A stretch of 64,000 bases of DNA, taken from assembly GCA_963662155.1 (NCBI GenBank), contig OY759269.1, positions 11,404,574-11,468,573 of the forward strand. Direction: 5' to 3'. The notes beneath the pieces are model-generated. The model worked only from the letters and a program-made list of their open reading frames with translations. It was not told where the DNA came from and made no database searches. The position numbers were made by a program, and so were the translations under genes. Positions within the stretch are counted from its first letter, which is position 1. Each line of letters starts with the position of its first letter. Shown piece after piece: positions 32,201 through 41,879 of this stretch. Origin of the DNA: Lamellibrachia columna. Its lineage: Eukaryota; Annelida; Polychaeta; Sabellida; Siboglinidae.

Positions 32201-34365
32201 CATGTCGTCCTCAATGGTTCTATTACGTCCCCAATAAAATTAGACGGGACCGACATTAACGTGATCATCCGAGTCACGAGAGATACACATTCTCCAATGT
32301 TGAGAGCCAGGTTTTTACACCAAACATACCCGTGCTCGGTTCGGGTCTTGAACCCAGAGCTCTGGCATGTAAAGCGGATGTGCTAACCACTACACTACGC
32401 CTCTTCTTAAGCCTCCGAGTCAGCCCTGTTCTTGTGTATAGTTAGCACTAGCTTGTGGTAATAATAAGTTTAACTATATAAGTATGTTAATAAATAAATT
32501 ATGTGTATAATCATTATACCCATCTCAATGTGATTTAACCATTTTTTGCTTATTGTTATTTCTCATACGTGCCAACGAATGGACTGGTACGGATTTTGGC
32601 ATCTCGCAAATATTAGTAAAACAATATAATTAGAATCTTCGTCAGAGAATGCGAGATAAAACAGTTTATCTAACAACTGTTTTGCCTACAGGCGCCAGAC
32701 CAACAAGGGACAGTTGCTGATGAAACGCTGCACAATCCAAAATAAATACACATCATTAATAGTCCACTATTATAAATCACTTGCCATATGCGATATGTAG
32801 TGGTTTATATATTCGCAGCTAGTCATATTCATCCAGTGGTTAGAAACGTACCATGTTGAGAAGTGTGCGTAGACATGCATGAAGGCGACTTCCCTTTCTC
32901 TCCAGACTCTGGGTTGAACACACTGGGGAGAATTCTCCCGTCAACTTCACTTCGTGGGCGGCGTTTGGCGTCCCCATCGCTGTCATCAACCTCGTCTTCC
33001 TCTGGCTCTGGATGAATTCCTTCTACCTCGGCCTCAGGTAAGTGTATCGGAACAAATTAATTGATAAAAGAGAAAATAGATGTCGTAAAAACAATGCATG
33101 CGTGCATTATACAAGACTGCAAACCACCGAATCTACAATTTCTACGCGCAATACATGTTGCTAATCACAATAGTGTGTTTAATAGGATTCAGCGATTTGT
33201 GTATGCTAGTCTTTAAGCTGTTGTGTAGCCTTTACACCAGTTGTGGGAATTGTTATAAGTAATTGCAGTGTTTTAGAGCTGCTTTCTACAAGTAATCGAT
33301 AATACTGAAATAGGCTGTGAATACCTTATTCCTTATAGCAGTTGAACAAAAGTGAGAAACAATCTGTCGTGTATAGCGCTATGTGTTGCTTAGGAGGTTT
33401 CAAATTATATTAAAATAAAATGTTAGAATATATACTAGTGTATACACTAATAGCAATAATTTACAATAAAACGATCTGACTGTGTACCTTTAGCAGATTG
33501 AATTATACAAGTTGAGCTCGATATCAGCGGAATCGATTCACTACCAGTCAAGAAGCGTGTTACTTAGTGAAACGATATGTTAGTGAAACCATCGCCCGGC
33601 TTGTAACGGCTAGTTTAAGAGTATAAGTAATACGTGTCTTGAGAAGTAATTTGTTCAATAATAATGTTAGTGAAATGTTGGTCAAAAAAGTAATTGCTTC
33701 CATTTTTCAAATCGCAATTGCTCAAAAGATATTTCCTAGAAATATTGTCATATACATATATGGCTGAAGCTCGTGCATATATCGGCATAAAGTAGCTTAC
33801 ATGACTAAACTAAGTGTAATTTGTATCTCTAGTCATTGTGAGGGGAATAATACATAATTTTTGAGGCACATTTGTCTATAGACATAAACGTCAGTTCAAT
33901 GTACTTAGTGTTAACTGCATAACACAGGCAAGACTGGTAGAGCTAATCGGACAACGGCGACCTTTCTCTGTTTTAGAAATCTAATATTAACGTGATTTTT
34001 TTCCAGGAGCACTTTTGGCTGTTTCTTGGAGGAAGACAAGACTGTGGAGGAAGACCAGACTGTGGAGGAAGACCAGGCTGTGCAGGAAGACCAGACTGTG
34101 GAGGAAGACCTGACTGTGGAGGAAGACCAGACTGTTGAGGAAGACCAGGCTGTGCAGGAAGACCAGACTGTGGAGGAAGACCTGACTGTGGAGGAAGACC
34201 AGACTGTTGAGGAAGACCAGGCTGTGCAGGAAGACCAGACTGTGGAGGAAGACCTGACTATGGAGGAAGACCAGGCTGTGCAGGAAGACCAGACTGTGGA
34301 GGGCTATCTCCGTCGCGAACATAACAAGTTGGGACCAATCAGGTGCGAGTATCTACGCGTGCGCG

Positions 34366-34458
<93 letters not shown>

Positions 34459-37400
34459 TTGTGTGTGCGTGCGTAAGTTGAGCTGGCTACAAGAAATGAG
34501 GGAGGGTCGAAGGGAGCGATGGCGAGAGGGATCGAGGGAGTTTGTAGCTTGTAGTGTTTTTAAATGCTATCATAGCTTTATCATTTACTATAAAATATAT
34601 TACTGCAAAATTTACACTAAGCATTAGTCTAGCACACATATAGTTCGCACTGATGATGACATTGATATTTCACATAGACCCTCACATTCCCTGTGTATTC
34701 CGTGTTGTCAGCGCGGACCAGATTCTCGTGACGGTGCTGCTCCTCACCCTCGTTACGTTGTGGGTGTTCCGGGAGCCAGGGTTCATGGCCGGCTGGGCAC
34801 ACTACTTCCCCAAAGGGTAAGTAAGTCCAACTATAGCATCACTGATTTCTGTCTACATCAACCCCAAAGCAAAAACTACCCCCGCTTGTAACCCTCTCGG
34901 GTGGAAGAGACTGTACGTTGGCTAGTGAGAGATAATATCACTTTATTCAGACGTACATGATATCGTTATATGGACCATCAACGAGTGCAGTACTACACGA
35001 AGGAGAAGTTGGACAATCGTTTCGAACATCGGTAGGAGTACGCCAGGGATGCCTTTTGTCGCCAGTGCTGTTCAACCTATACCTTGAAAATATCATGCAA
35101 GAAGAATTTGCTAAATGAGCAGTTAATAGTCACATGATATACAGAAAAGATAGTACAGCAATAAAGATTAAACACGATGTATAGCATTGTTAATTTACAT
35201 GTACATGAGAAAAATAACTCAGAAAATTTGAGCAGTTTAGTTATACGAAACTACCGACCAGCTCCGTATCAGTTAACCAATGACAAACGTCATACACCCC
35301 CCAAGGACACTCCGATAAGCATTTGTACGTATTTTACGTTTGCCCAGATACATGGTCGACGCTACCCCAGCCGTGCTCATAGGACTGTTGTTGTTCGTCA
35401 TTCCGGCGAACTTTACAGGATCCAGTGGAAAGGGCGGTATGTCTCCCTTTAAATTAAACCTAGATGTCTAGATTAACCAGATGTCATGAACACCGTTATG
35501 TATATGAATACATCGCGTGGTTAACATTTTATATATTAAAATCACCTTTAAACAACAGGATACGTTTTTAAAATTGACAGTGTGGTTTGTAAAATGCGTG
35601 AATCAGCGCGAAGCAGCAGCAAATCGAAGAACTTCTTTAGCATTTACTTTTATTTCGTCCAACAAAGGGAAATGATATGCACTGCGTGGTGATGACTCCC
35701 AGTATTTGACGTTCATGGGAACCAGACTCATAAATTGTACAGCACCTTTCTGGTGCCATATAAATCAAGAAATATTGACGACATTGCGTGCCCATTTTCC
35801 CGCCAGGCACGGTACCGACTCTGATGGACTGGGAGACGATGCAGAGACGATTCCCCTGGGCTGTCGTCATGCTGATGGGGGGCGGCTTCACACTGGCGAA
35901 AGCTTGTGCGGTACGTTGATATTCCGCCGGGCAGTTGTGTGTGTATCGAAACACAATTCGGTATTAAATGTACAACGTCTTATCGTTGTTAACGTAAACG
36001 ACACTGATTCCCCAAGTGGCATATTGGCAGCGCACCAGTTTTTTTAATGAACCTTTCTTAACATGAGTTTATGGTTATCTGACTCGAATATCATGTTTAC
36101 ATTGAATGCTGAACGACATTCATTAACACATAACGGTCCAATTATATTCAGCAATAGCGGATCATGTAAACACACTTGGAGGGTCAGAATGTTAGAACAG
36201 ATAGACGCAGATAGACACATATAGACACAGATAGCATGATTTTACAATACAAATTAACAGAATTGGTACCTCTTATAAGTAACTGCAATATTTCTCGTTG
36301 ACCAGGGGCGATATTGTTATCACCAATGGTGGGTCCACCCTAACATTTGCTCCGGTTGCCGCGTCAACCTAAGGTACGCTTTACTAAAAATGTCTTGGTT
36401 CGGCAAATGTAACACGCTTCGATGTTTCGAAGCGAAACTTAACGTACTAATTAAAAGCTATAAAATGATTGTGATTTAAAGTACAACTATTATCCGTGGT
36501 GTCCGCCAGGAGTTGATATGTGCAGAAATAGTTGATATGTGCAGAAATAGTGTTGGTGGTATCCGCCAGGGGTTGGTATAGCTACTGAGATAACCACTGG
36601 TAGCAGGAGCAGGGCGATTGACACGTGGTGCACAAGTATAGGGAGCAGTATGTGGATAACAAATGCCAGAACAACGAGTCTTACCAAACGGTTTATTTCC
36701 CTGGTACTGCTTCTATAATTGCAACCACACTTGAATCATTCCGAAATACGTCATGACATTAATACGTTATGACTTAATTACAGAAACAGTGGCGGATCCA
36801 GGGATTCCATGGGTTGATGTGGACCCTCTATTTTTGTCGAAACCAGCTTAGCTACTTTCAACCCTCCCGCAATTAACCCCGAACTTTTTCTTGCCAGCGA
36901 AACCCTCACGGTTAATTTCTATATCCGTTCCTGCAGCAATCCGAAGACACTGACAACGCTTGCAGCAACAAAACCAGTATATTATCGGACTGTTGCAGGT
37001 TTCGGGTTTGTCCAAGTGGATTGGGAAACATCTCGTCTTCGATGATCTGCCGCGCTGGTTCATGCTTCTGGTCATCCTCATCCTGGTCGCTCTGATGACG
37101 GAAGTGACCAGCAACGCGGCGACGTGCAGTCTGCTCATGCCCATAGTCGCCCCGCTCGTGAGTAAAAACATGTTAAGTTCCCCTCTTGATTCATTTAGCC
37201 TACCGCCATTCGTTAATCAGATTCATTGATATACATTTAGCCTTGATGTTCAAATCTGTAGTGCATTTACCAGTAATATGCCCATCTGATTGCATCAAAA
37301 CGTAATAAAAAAATTGTACACAAGAACGTTCATGTCGTTGATTCTATAGATAGAGACAAGCGAAACAAATTGATTGAGCACCTTTGACAAGATTGCCAGC

Positions 37401-38282
37401 CAAAGCAACAGGCTCCAGGTGGCAAGTGGACAAAGAAACCATTGGTTTGTCGAGAGTCCAACGATTATTCATTTATGTATAACCCGCGCTTATGTAAATT
37501 ATTTTTATTTAAACGTATTTTACAGTTTTTAAATTGAACTTTTACAACTCACGATAAATTAAAGCCACCCTACAGATGACGTACCGTGTCGCTTTCGAGG
37601 AATTTATGATAGCTATAGTTGGTTAACTGAATGACTGTTTTACGAGACATTGTAACATTGAATTTATTACTGTTTCAAATATCTCGATTGGTTATAAACA
37701 ATATCCGTACAAAACGTGTTAATATTGTGATCTTTCTCCTCTTAATAATTTCGAAAATACACGATGTAGCTATGCTTTGACATATGCCAGTTTCACGACA
37801 ACGATTTTCGCCGGATGATGTTTTGTTTGTTCTGTAAAATCCCCGTTTTATACAATTACTGACGGTAAATATATTGCAACAATAAAGATTAAACCACGAA
37901 GTGTAACACTGTTAATTTAGATGTTCTCTGAGATCGAAAATTCCAGATTATTTGGGCATTTTAAACGACACAAACGGCTGGTATTGTTTGCTTACAGGCG
38001 ATCAACATGGGCCTCAACCCGCTGTATCTGATGCTTCCCGTCTGCTTCGCGACGTCTTTTGCCTTCATGCTGCCTGCGGCCGCCCCGCCCAACGCCATCG
38101 TCTTCTGCTACGGCCGTCTCAAGACCACAGACATGGCGAGTACAACGTACAAGACATGCCGGGTTCTCCTAGACTTCTCGGATAGTATCTCTCTCCCTCC
38201 CTCCCCTTCTCTCTCTCTTTCCCTCTCTATCTCCCTCCCCTCTCTCTGTTTCTCTCTCTCTCCCTTCTCTCTCCCACCCTCG

Positions 38283-38324
<42 letters not shown>

Positions 38325-38376
38325 ATTCCCTCTCTCTCCCACGCTCTCTCTCTCCCAACCCCTCTCTCTCTCTCAC

Positions 38377-38419
<43 letters not shown>

Positions 38420-38646
38420 CCATCTCTCTCACACCCCCTCTCTCGTACATCACCTCTCTGAAACAACCCCTCTCTCTTCCTCTCTATCCCCCTCTCTCTC
38501 TCCTAATATGTTCCTTTATCCCTCCCTATCCCACTATCTCTCCTTCTCTCTCCCTTTATCCCTCCCTATCCCCCTCTCTCCCCCTCTCTCTCCCCCTCTC
38601 CCACCCCTCTCTCTCTCCCCTCTCTCCCCCACCCCTCTGTCACTCT

Positions 38647-38677
<31 letters not shown>

Positions 38678-39048
38678 CACATCTCTCTCTCTCCCTCTCT
38701 CTCACTCTCTCTCCCTCTCTGCCACTTCCTACCTCTCTTTCTCCTCCATCCTCTCTCCCCTTATCTCTCTCCCCCTCTCTCCTATCTATATTTCACTCTG
38801 CCCTCTCCAACCCTCTCTTTCACTCTCCCTCTCTACCAACCCCTCTTTCACACCCTCTCTCTCTCTCTCTTCGTTGAACTTGAAGTCTTGTTTTCTTGCA
38901 GATCAAGGCGGGTGCCATATTGGAAGTGATCTGTGTGTCAACGGTTGTGCTGGCGACGGAAACGTGGGGCATGTCTCTCTTCCACCTGGCTACTGTGCCG
39001 TGGAATACCACAACGCCGGGGAATGCCACCGACATGGGCATGATGTGA
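22349..39048 (+). CDS. SLC13: SLC13 sodium/di- or tricarboxylate cotransporter copy B, 14 exons, 703 aa
   Basis: Join: 22349-22471, 28151-28300, 28654-28769, 29602-29741, 30544-30646, 31661-31930, 32906-33037, 34007-34342, 34712-34816, 35348-35436, 35807-35910, 36999-37157, 37998-38135, 38902-39048. Lengths sum to 2112 and all phases agree. Family knowledge: plasma-membrane importers coupling Na+ to citrate, succinate or similar anions; A2, A3 and A5 types cannot be separated here. Seen: first Na+-binding motif at residues 147-149 is CNT instead of SNT; second is SNA at 594-596; exon 13 has [17 protein letters not shown]-terminal N-glycosylation sites at N690 and N696. It is longer than the usual 560-620 aa because of an acidic hexapeptide repeat (353-442) and a long 177-265 loop. 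Intron 13 uses a GC donor. It appears intact. Confidence 0.93.
22964..23016. repeat. (CGCA)n microsatellite
   Basis: About 12 ACGC/CGCA units followed by CCACCCAC variants. Intron 1. Confidence 0.95.
24591..26587. repeat. 25-bp minisatellite, about 80 copies
   Basis: Unit GTGACCAGAGGTACTGGGTC plus CAAAC, with C/T, G/A and A/C variants at three sites that recur in patterned order. The corresponding array in arm C (61408-61707) has 12 units; arm A has none visible. It is the largest array in the window by copy number. Confidence 0.97.
28151..28300 (+). CDS. SLC13: SLC13 B exon 2
   Basis: Residues 42-91, including [20 protein letters not shown]. Acceptor TTTGCAG, donor GTGAGT, phase 0. Confidence 0.94.
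28654..28769 (+). CDS. SLC13: SLC13 B exon 3
   Basis: Residues 92-130, [20 protein letters not shown] as in the family (human: MLFLGGLIVAVAVERWNLH). Donor GAG|GTAAAT, phase 2. Confidence 0.94.
28783..29195 (-). pseudogene. L2-like LINE, 3' terminal fragment in intron 3
   Basis: Minus strand encodes the extreme C-terminus of the reverse transcriptase protein ([20 protein letters not shown]) plus 3' untranslated sequence that matches 57720-58080. It ends in (TTA)n next to the exon 3 donor. The same insertion starts at 63840 in copy C, so it predates that duplication. Confidence 0.75.
29198..29258. repeat. (TA)n microsatellite
   Basis: About 30 TA units between the L2 fragment and the exon-3-derived repeats. 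Confidence 0.97.
29260..29380 (+). repeat. 50-bp tandem copies of the exon 3 end and its splice donor
   Basis: Units at 29281-29330 and 29331-29380, plus a partial at 29260-29280, resemble the last 42 bases of exon 3 followed by GTAAGTC. Shared stretch: CGTTTAGGATTCTACTTACC, then CTCG(G/T)GGTGAG. Two of the copies still carry a consensus-like donor (AATAG|GTAAGT at 29281, AATAA|GTAAGT at 29331). Confidence 0.8.
29419..29640 (+). repeat. 66-bp tandem copies of the exon 4 start and its acceptor
   Basis: Period-66 units at 29461-29526 and 29527-29592, with a partial before them, and the real acceptor/exon start at 29593. Copy 29461 retains GTTTCAG|GTTGACGC; copy 29527 has lost the AG (TTCCAAGTTG). 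Use of the first would introduce an in-frame TAA. Confidence 0.8.
29602..29741 (+). CDS. SLC13: SLC13 B exon 4 (first Na+-site motif)
   Basis: Residues 131-176 and part of 177: [20 protein letters not shown], then [13 protein letters not shown]. Acceptor TTCCAG at 29601, donor CAG|GTATAG. Degenerate copies of the exon start precede it in intron 3. Confidence 0.92.
29755..30060 (+). repeat. T-rich (CTT/GTTCTT) low-complexity tract in intron 4
   Basis: Degenerate TTCTT repeats over 300 bp, producing spurious Leu/Phe-rich reading frames. No gene content. Confidence 0.85.
30544..30646 (+). CDS. SLC13: SLC13 B exon 5 (cytosolic loop)
   Basis: Completes residue 177 and encodes 178-210, Cys- and charge-containing loop. 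Acceptor CCGTAG, donor AGG|GTAAGT; frame-consistent on both sides but not conserved in sequence with known members. Confidence 0.78.
30706..31248. repeat. 33-bp minisatellite, about 16 copies, intron 5
   Basis: Unit CATTTACCTTTGTTTTCTCA plus ATGTTTTACACAT, almost identical copies. Begins about 60 bp after the exon 5 donor. Confidence 0.97.
31661..31930 (+). CDS. SLC13: SLC13 B exon 6
   Basis: Residues 212-300. The acceptor GGCACAG at 31660 is chosen because it alone keeps the frame; the nearer CTCGCAG does not. It contains the conserved segment [17 protein letters not shown], diverged from the family GGTATLTGTGPN. Confidence 0.9.
32235..32405 (-). mobile_element. tRNA-derived SINE (tRNA-Val-like head)
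   Basis: On the minus strand, TAGTGTAGTGGTTAGCAC (box A, 32380-32398) and GGTTCAAGACC (box B, 32344-32354) are spaced as in a tRNA. The anticodon loop TTTACAT would read UAC, and the D-arm resembles tRNA-Val. There is no paired acceptor stem, and unrelated sequence follows, so it is a SINE rather than a tRNA gene. The 3' end is not defined. Intron 6. Confidence 0.7.
32906..33037 (+). CDS. SLC13: SLC13 B exon 7
   Basis: Residues 302-344, membrane segment [20 protein letters not shown]. Acceptor CTCCAG, donor CAG|GTAAGT. Confidence 0.93.
33038..34006 (+). other. Intron 7, no recognisable content
   Basis: AT-rich unique-looking sequence; no repeat or coding region supported. Intron 6 outside the SINE (31931-32234, 32406-32905) is similar. 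Confidence 0.6.
34007..34342 (+). CDS. SLC13: SLC13 B exon 8 with acidic repeat
   Basis: Residues 346-456. The conserved end [12 protein letters not shown] matches the family YRKLGP segment. Between lies an 18-bp coding repeat giving 15 hexapeptides of EEDQTV type. Acceptor TTCCAG, donor CAG|GTGCGA. Confidence 0.88.
34029..34298 (+). repeat. 18-bp coding minisatellite in exon 8, 15 copies
   Basis: Consensus GAGGAAGACCAGACTGTG. A higher-order 72-bp block of four units (ending QTV, QAV, QTV, LTV) recurs three times. All copies keep the frame and encode Glu/Asp-rich hexapeptides. Confidence 0.95.
34369..34453. repeat. (GT)n microsatellite after exon 8 donor
   Basis: About 42 GT units beginning 27 bases into intron 8. 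Confidence 0.97.
34712..34816 (+). CDS. SLC13: SLC13 B exon 9
   Basis: Residues 458-491: membrane helix [16 protein letters not shown], then REPGFMAGW, the family RDPGFMPGW motif. Donor AGG|GTAAGT. Confidence 0.94.
34935..35115 (+). pseudogene. Reverse transcriptase fragment (RTE/I-like LINE) in intron 9
   Basis: One open stretch encodes [18 protein letters not shown], then [20 protein letters not shown] and IMQEEFAK before a stop. The [12 protein letters not shown] motif is the reverse transcriptase B/4 region. No palm YADD follows, so the fragment is short. Confidence 0.75.
35348..35436 (+). CDS. SLC13: SLC13 B exon 10
   Basis: Residues 493-521, [20 protein letters not shown] (family YVSDATVAIFVATLLFIVP). 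Donor GCG|GTATGT. Confidence 0.94.
35807..35910 (+). CDS. SLC13: SLC13 B exon 11
   Basis: Completes residue 522 and encodes 523-556: [20 protein letters not shown], then GGFTLAKA, the family WGIVLLLGGGFALAKG block. Phase 0 donor GTACGT. Confidence 0.94.
35911..36998 (+). other. Intron 11, mostly unassigned
   Basis: Contains CAGTGGCGGATCCAGGG at 36787-36803, which looks like one hAT-type terminus; no partner end was found. Otherwise nothing recognisable. Confidence 0.45.
36999..37157 (+). CDS. SLC13: SLC13 B exon 12 (second Na+-site motif)
   Basis: Residues 557-609: VSGLSKWIG, membrane helix, then [23 protein letters not shown] replaces the SNV of mammalian members at the second sodium site. 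Donor GTGAGT. Confidence 0.94.
37158..37997 (+). other. Intron 12, no recognisable content
   Basis: 840 bp of AT-rich sequence with no supported feature. Confidence 0.6.
37998..38135 (+). CDS. SLC13: SLC13 B exon 13
   Basis: Residues 610-655: [20 protein letters not shown], then [26 protein letters not shown] end. It finishes at ATG|GCGAGT, a GC donor. Confidence 0.93.
38136..38141 (+). promoter_or_regulatory. Non-canonical GC splice donor of intron 13
   Basis: ATG|GCGAGT. Exon 13 must end here to join exon 14 in frame (DM|IKAGAIL, matching family DMVKTGVIM). The nearby GT dinucleotides at 38140 and 38148 put the acceptor out of frame. Confidence 0.8.
38187..38876 (+). repeat. 690-bp (CT)n polypyrimidine tract filling intron 13
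   Basis: Nearly uninterrupted C/T sequence (CTCTCT, CCCTCTC) running to within 26 bases of the exon 14 acceptor. Confidence 0.96.
38902..39048 (+). CDS. SLC13: SLC13 B exon 14 with stop codon
   Basis: Residues 656-703: [23 protein letters not shown], then NTT and NAT glycosylation sequons and TGA at 39046-39048. Acceptor CTTGCAG. Confidence 0.94.
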   Translation: MKAGAILEVICVSTVVLATETWGMSLFHLATVPWNTTTPGNATDMGMM

Positions 39049-39204
39049 ATGGTCGTCAGGCTAAGGGAGCCTCTGGCACTGTAGTGATTTATGTCAGCTA
39101 AAACTAAGTGAAATATGAGCATTTCGGGTACTGATTCGTGTTACAGCAACGTAAGAATGATTTTAAAGACAATATTCGGGATGCCATTGGATTGTCATCA
39201 GGTC

Positions 39205-40050
39205 ACATGATACTGATGTCCATGTGTTGGCTATCAATTATGTACCTCGATTGTCTGCTGAAGTTTAGATGTCAGCATTGAGTCATTGACAGCCAGCAAA
39301 CCCATATTCATCCCAGTGCATACAATAGCAGATACACTTGGACAAGTATACTGCCAATATATGCCAGCATTGCATAATTGTGACACAACAAGTGTTTATG
39401 TGGACATGGATAAGCCACCGCATGGAAGGTATACTTATACGCATGATGACAGCCCACCAGCAGGCCTTTCTGACCTGGGAATTCACTAGAACAGTTAATT
39501 GTCCACTTATATGCTAGCGGCATATTTTATGACACTTAGTGAGAGTCTCCTGACAGTTTATATGTTTAAGAAAAATATCGTATGTTTTTATTTCTGTCGA
39601 ATAAAGAAAAAGAAAGAAAGAAATATATAAAAAGGATTCATCTCTGGGTGTGAATAAACTACGCTGTCACATGTTCTCCCAGAAACGGAGCAGCATAAAA
39701 AAATACCACCCACAAAGGATGTACTGCATCATCACTTCCTCGGGGTCAACTTCCAAGTTGCTGTGTGGCAGCAGGCAGACATAGCTAAACCTGTCTTACC
39801 ATCACCTGTTGGCAATGGACAGTGAACTGAAGCTGAAGCCAGAGCTTGTGAGCCTGGATCCAGCATGTATTGAGTTGATACATTGTTTCTGTGTATCGTC
39901 GACATGACTGGATCCAGCAACTGAGTTGATACATTGTTTTTGCGTATCATCGAAATACCAGGCCCGCCGATGCAGCTGCTACAAGCAAAATGCGGAATGC
40001 ACAGACATGTGCACGTGTCAACATGGTGAGGACTACTCCAATCGTCTGTA
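39205..40050 (+). pseudogene. Fragment of a CXC-motif, HALTGCDTTS-type repetitive protein
   Basis: Broken frames in order: DTDVHVLAINYVPRLSAEV (39210-39265), FIPVHTIADTLGQVYCQYMP plus ALHNCDTTS (about 39300-39395), NKLRCHMFSQKR (39652-39690), PPTKDVLHHHFLGVNFQVAV plus W (39706-39770), LKPELVSLDPA.IELIHCFC, then a Cys cluster CSCYKQNAECTDMCTC. This order matches a common, uncharacterised family in invertebrate genomes (DTDVL, then ALTGCDTTS, then LPPT...H, then a tesmin/TSO1-like CXC segment), recalled from general knowledge. It carries stops, frameshifts and a 50-bp internal duplication. It begins about 160 bp after the SLC13 stop, in the likely 3' UTR. Confidence 0.72.
39600..39605 (+). terminator. 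Candidate poly(A) signal for SLC13 B
   Basis: AATAAA 552 bp after the stop codon; a second AATAAA is at 39653-39658. Both lie within the CXC-protein fragment. Confidence 0.4.
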
Positions 40051-40099
40051 GTATCAGCAAGTCGATTCGGATTCTTCTTTACCAGACAACACATAGGAC

Positions 40100-40560
40100 A
40101 ATTATGATAGTGGCTGATTAGTTTCAACATTATCAGTCATTACTTGATGTATGCCTAAATATGTTACCTGCCCCGATTCGGTGTCATTTCCATTACATGT
40201 AACATCCATATCATGATTCTTTCGCAATGTTTTCATAGATGCAAAGAGAATCGATTCCGTTTTACCAAGGTAGGGTGATAACTTGTTACCTACCAACCAT
40301 TCCTGTACCAACATCAATTCCGTACTCAGGGCCAACTCTGTTTTATACGCATCTTTCCAAGTACCATTAATGAAGAATCATCCGCGTATAGCAGAAGTTT
40401 ACCCATGACAGATTCAGACATATCGTTTACATAGACAAGAAATAAGAGCGGCCCAAGTATGGAACCTTGCGGTACCACACACGTTATATCATATACGGAT
40501 GATATCGCACCATTTACATCAACTACCTGTTACCATCCATGGAAACTGTTTGCTTCTTAC
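40100..40560 (-). pseudogene. LINE reverse transcriptase palm fragment
   Basis: Minus strand encodes VVPQGSILGPLLFLVYVNDM, then KLLLYADDSSLMVLGK with an intact YADD, and after a frameshift NKLSPYLGKTESILF and VTYLGI. This is the palm/thumb region of a Jockey-superfamily LINE. Both ends are missing. Confidence 0.82.
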
Positions 40561-40771
40561 ACAAGTGATTAGATTTGAATAGAGTTAGCTATGTGCACAA
40601 GAGGCGTGAACTTGAACTGAATAAAACTGGTTCCACAGCCACTCAAGCATGACATTGGACTTGCACGCCCTTGCACTGACACAGCTGCAAAGTGCACAGC
40701 TGTTAATTGGACACAACAACTACTACTAGTGCAAACCAACTGCCACTATTCGTGCAAACCATCTACATACC

Positions 40772-41590
40772 ATGTCGCCTGGTGAAATAAAGCAAGACAT
40801 TGCTGAGATTAAGTTTTCGCTAAACTTCATATGTAAAACCTTGGAGGATGTAAAAACATATAATGAAAAAAATTAGAAATCTATCAAATAACTATTGAAA
40901 GCATTGAAGGAGAAAGATGAACGCATATATGCCTTGGAGACCAAGGTTAACGAACTAGAACAATACTCGAGGAAAAGAAATATCCTTGTAACCGGACTAG
41001 ATCTACACAGCTTCGCACACGCGACATCCCCCAAGGTAGACAAACAAAGAACCGAACATCTACCACCGCTCCCGTTCATCTACCACCGCTCCCTTACATC
41101 TACCACCACTCCCGTACATCTACCACAGCTCCCTTACATCTACCACCGCTCCCGTACATCTACCACCGCTCCCTTACATCTACCACCGCTCCCGCCGACC
41201 TGTGCACAGAGGACAACGATGACATCAGCGAATCGGCCATCATGCGAAAAAACTTTGTTAACTTTGCCAAAAATAAGCTAAACGTGCCACTAAATGATCT
41301 GGAAATCACCGCAATACACGATCTTCCAAAGTGGAAGGACGGCACACAGCCGGTGATTGTGCAACTGCTATCACCCGACAAGAAGAGTGCACTAATGCGT
41401 AAACGTGCGATGTTGCGGGGCAGCAAAGTATACCTAAATGATCATCTATCCCAGACAACAGTGAGCTATTTCGCGAGGCAAGACGGTTGAAGAAAGACAA
41501 CAAAATCTTCAGTGTGTGGACCTTAAACTGCAAGGTATTCATCAAGAAAATCGAACATGCGTAGAGGCTCCACGTTATCAATGTACAGCA
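40772..41590 (+). pseudogene. LINE ORF1 (coiled coil plus RRM-like region)
   Basis: Starts MSPGEIKQDIAEIKFSLN, has a stop at 40874-40876, then KALKEKDERIYALETKVNEL and EQYSRKRNILVTGL, the coiled-coil to RRM boundary typical of L1/CR1-type ORF1 proteins that bind RNA. A 20-bp array (41055-41200) follows with a frame change, then FVNFAKNKLNVPLNDLEITA, VYLNDHLSQTTVSYFAR and, after a frameshift, IFSVWTLNCKVFIKKI. Disabled. Confidence 0.75.
41055..41200. repeat. 20-bp minisatellite inside LINE ORF1, about 7 copies
   Basis: Unit TACCACCGCTCCCGTACATC with alternating CCCG/CCCT variants, exactly 20 bp apart; the unit length breaks the ORF1 frame. Confidence 0.93.
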
Positions 41591-41627
41591 ACTACGAGAC
41601 GAGATATTGTGCGCTAGTCTATGCCAA

Positions 41628-41800
41628 AGAACACTGCGATGTCTACGAACAATGCTATGTCTAAGAACACTACTATGTCGAAGAACAATGTTATGTGTAA
41701 GAACACTAATATGCGTAAGAACACTGCCAAGAACATTGCGAAGTCTAAGAACACTTTGTCTAAAACACTGCTATGTCTGAGAACACTACTGTGTCTATAA
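41628..41800. repeat. Degenerate 18-bp repeat between LINE ORF1 and ORF2
   Basis: Repeated AAGAACACT(A/G)CTATGTCT-type units, about nine, with indels. Confidence 0.8.
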
Positions 41801-41879
41801 CCACCAAATGACAGAACAATCTGATCAGTCATACCTCTTACATCTTGGTGGTATTGAAGAAAATAGTTTAAAACACATT

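Larger units (their letters stand above)
16905..39048 (+). repeat. Segmental duplication arm B
   Basis: Same orientation as arm C. It starts with the inverted-repeat block (16922-17085), lacks most of the LINE (a short remnant at 17860-17980), then continues collinearly from 17985 through SLC13 exon 3. Arm-B-specific arrays of 69, 77 and 25 bp and a 2.6-kb insertion distinguish it. Homology beyond intron 3 cannot be tested because arm C leaves the window. Confidence 0.78.

Noticed and set aside
32340..32405. A functional tRNA-Val gene
   Set aside because: Box A and box B are present but the acceptor and T stems do not pair properly and the sequence continues as a SINE body.
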